A stretch of 64,000 nt of DNA from NCBI GenBank assembly GCA_016706275.1, contig JADJJY010000001.1, forward strand, positions 868,001-932,000, read 5' to 3'. The DNA is from Chloracidobacterium sp. Its GTDB lineage: Bacteria; Acidobacteriota; Blastocatellia; Pyrinomonadales; Pyrinomonadaceae. Below, in pieces: positions 63,256 through 64,000 of this stretch. The notes beneath the pieces were generated by a model that was not told where the DNA came from, ran no database searches, and worked only from the letters and a program-made list of their open reading frames with translations. The position numbers and the translations under genes were made by a program. The first letter of the stretch is position 1. Each line of letters opens with the position of its first letter.

Positions 63256-64000
63256 ATGTTTTTAAAGATGTTCAACACAAAATTCCTCGCCGTTTTCTTC
63301 GCTATTTTGACCGTTTCGGCCAGTATTTTCGGACAGTTACCACCGTCTGACAAAGGCCCCGCTCAGCCGCAGATCTTCCCGCTGGCTGAGCTAAAAGAAG
63401 GAATGAGGGGAACCGCGACGACCGTTTTTCGCGGTACCAAACCTGAGGAATTTAACGTTGAGATACTCGGTGTCATCCCAAACTGGATCGGCCCAAAACA
63501 GGACATGATCGTGGGCAAACTGAGCGGCGGACAGGCCGACAGGACGTTCGTTTTTGCCGGTATGTCGGGTTCGCCGGTGTTTATCAACGGACGCCTCGTC
63601 GGTGCGATCTCATATAGTTTTCCGTTTGCAAAAGAGCCGATCTGCGGCATCACGCCGATCGAGCAGATGATATCGCAGGTGGTTTCGCCGACAACCGCTA
63701 AGACCTTTTCGCGTGAGCCGAGGACGTATTCTTACGCCGAGCTGTTATCGAACAACTGGCGGCCGAGCCTTACGGGCAATGCGTCGCAGTCTTCGCGGGC
63801 ATCGGGGTTTGCACCGGATTCTCGTTTGATGGCGGTTGCGGGACAGACGTTTCAGCCCATCGCCACGCCGCTCGCGATCTCGGGGTTGTCGCAGCGAACG
63901 ATCGATATGTTTGCCGCGGATTTTGCCGCTGTCGGCATAATGCCCGTCGCTGCGTCGGGCGGCGGTTCGGCGATCACGCCGATGAAAAAAATTGGGCCGA
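63256..64000 (+). CDS. SpoIVB-like S55 serine peptidase, 3' end outside the window
   Basis: About 248 codons, open to the right edge. Signal peptide about 5-24 (hydrophobic, ending SIFGQ). LKEGMRGTATTVFRGTKPEEFNVEILGVIPNWIG and GMSGSPVFINGRLVGAISY, the latter with the catalytic Ser in GMSGSPV, are the S55/SpoIVB signature. ATG at 63256 has GGAAG just upstream; ATG at 63268 is an alternative. In this group such proteins are secreted and not linked to sporulation. Confidence 0.88.
   Translation, partial: MFLKMFNTKFLAVFFAILTVSASIFGQLPPSDKGPAQPQIFPLAELKEGMRGTATTVFRGTKPEEFNVEILGVIPNWIGPKQDMIVGKLSGGQADRTFVFAGMSGSPVFINGRLVGAISYSFPFAKEPICGITPIEQMISQVVSPTTAKTFSREPRTYSYAELLSNNWRPSLTGNASQSSRASGFAPDSRLMAVAGQTFQPIATPLAISGLSQRTIDMFAADFAAVGIMPVAASGGGSAITPMKKIGP

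Overview
The window reads as a chromosomal segment of a Gram-negative, probably Acidobacteriota (Blastocatellia / Pyrinomonadaceae-like) bacterium. This placement is inferred from the gene mix (SpoIID-like and SpoIVB-S55-like proteins beside RseP, Dxr, IspG, MurJ and an O/P-type porin) and from signal peptides that mostly end in A-Q or G-Q. No marker gene in the window settles it.

Region 1 (about 0.8-29.9 kb) is a nitrate/nitrite respiration island, bracketed by molybdenum-cofactor genes (moaA at the left, mobA at the right). It holds: (a) a ten-gene + strand run (1947-14742) coding for a GltD-like flavo-iron-sulfur protein, a Rieske protein, a b6-type cytochrome b, a heptahaem cytochrome c, an extracytoplasmic nitrate reductase / nitrite oxidoreductase (NarG/NxrA, NarH/NxrB, haem-b NarC/NxrC), a DUF2231-like membrane protein, a hemerythrin and a TorD-type chaperone; (b) a minus-strand nitrosative-stress and regulatory block (Crp/Fnr regulator, DUF7009 protein, Ric/ScdA iron-sulfur repair protein, YwiC-like protein); (c) a second molybdoenzyme complex (17999-22797) with a NarI-like membrane subunit carrying a zinc ribbon, a NasA-like catalytic subunit, a four-cluster ferredoxin, a second Rieske protein and a small membrane protein, behind a good sigma-54-type promoter; (d) NarK, NrfH, NrfA, a second NarK and a porin. 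Together these genes can take nitrate to nitrite to ammonium (DNRA). Four ATGA-N6-TCAT palindromes, placed as for class II activation, precede moaA, the main operon, ric and the DUF7009 gene, and look like the regulon of the local Crp/Fnr protein.

Region 2 (29.9-31.5 kb) is a junction: two parallel attachment-site-like modules (a 12-bp tandem repeat followed 65-68 bp later by a tRNA 3' end), one ending in a tRNA remnant and one in an intact tRNA-Thr(CGU), then a phage-repressor-like HTH gene and an ImmA/IrrE metallopeptidase. It resembles the scar of an integrative element.

Region 3 (31.5-64 kb) is core chromosome: glycosyltransferase, PlsC, M14 peptidase, SpoIID, miaA-hfq-tmk-holB, ispG-rseP-dxr, SulP, hisS, murJ, dacB, a radical SAM protein, SbcD and a partial SpoIVB-like peptidase. 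Oddities here are an apparently secreted homologue of the restriction enzyme HinP1I with no methyltransferase nearby, an osmC gene broken by an extra 4-bp repeat unit, an alpha/beta hydrolase without its nucleophile serine, and dispersed CACAGAG- and CACGAA-type intergenic repeats, one of which encodes part of a signal peptide.
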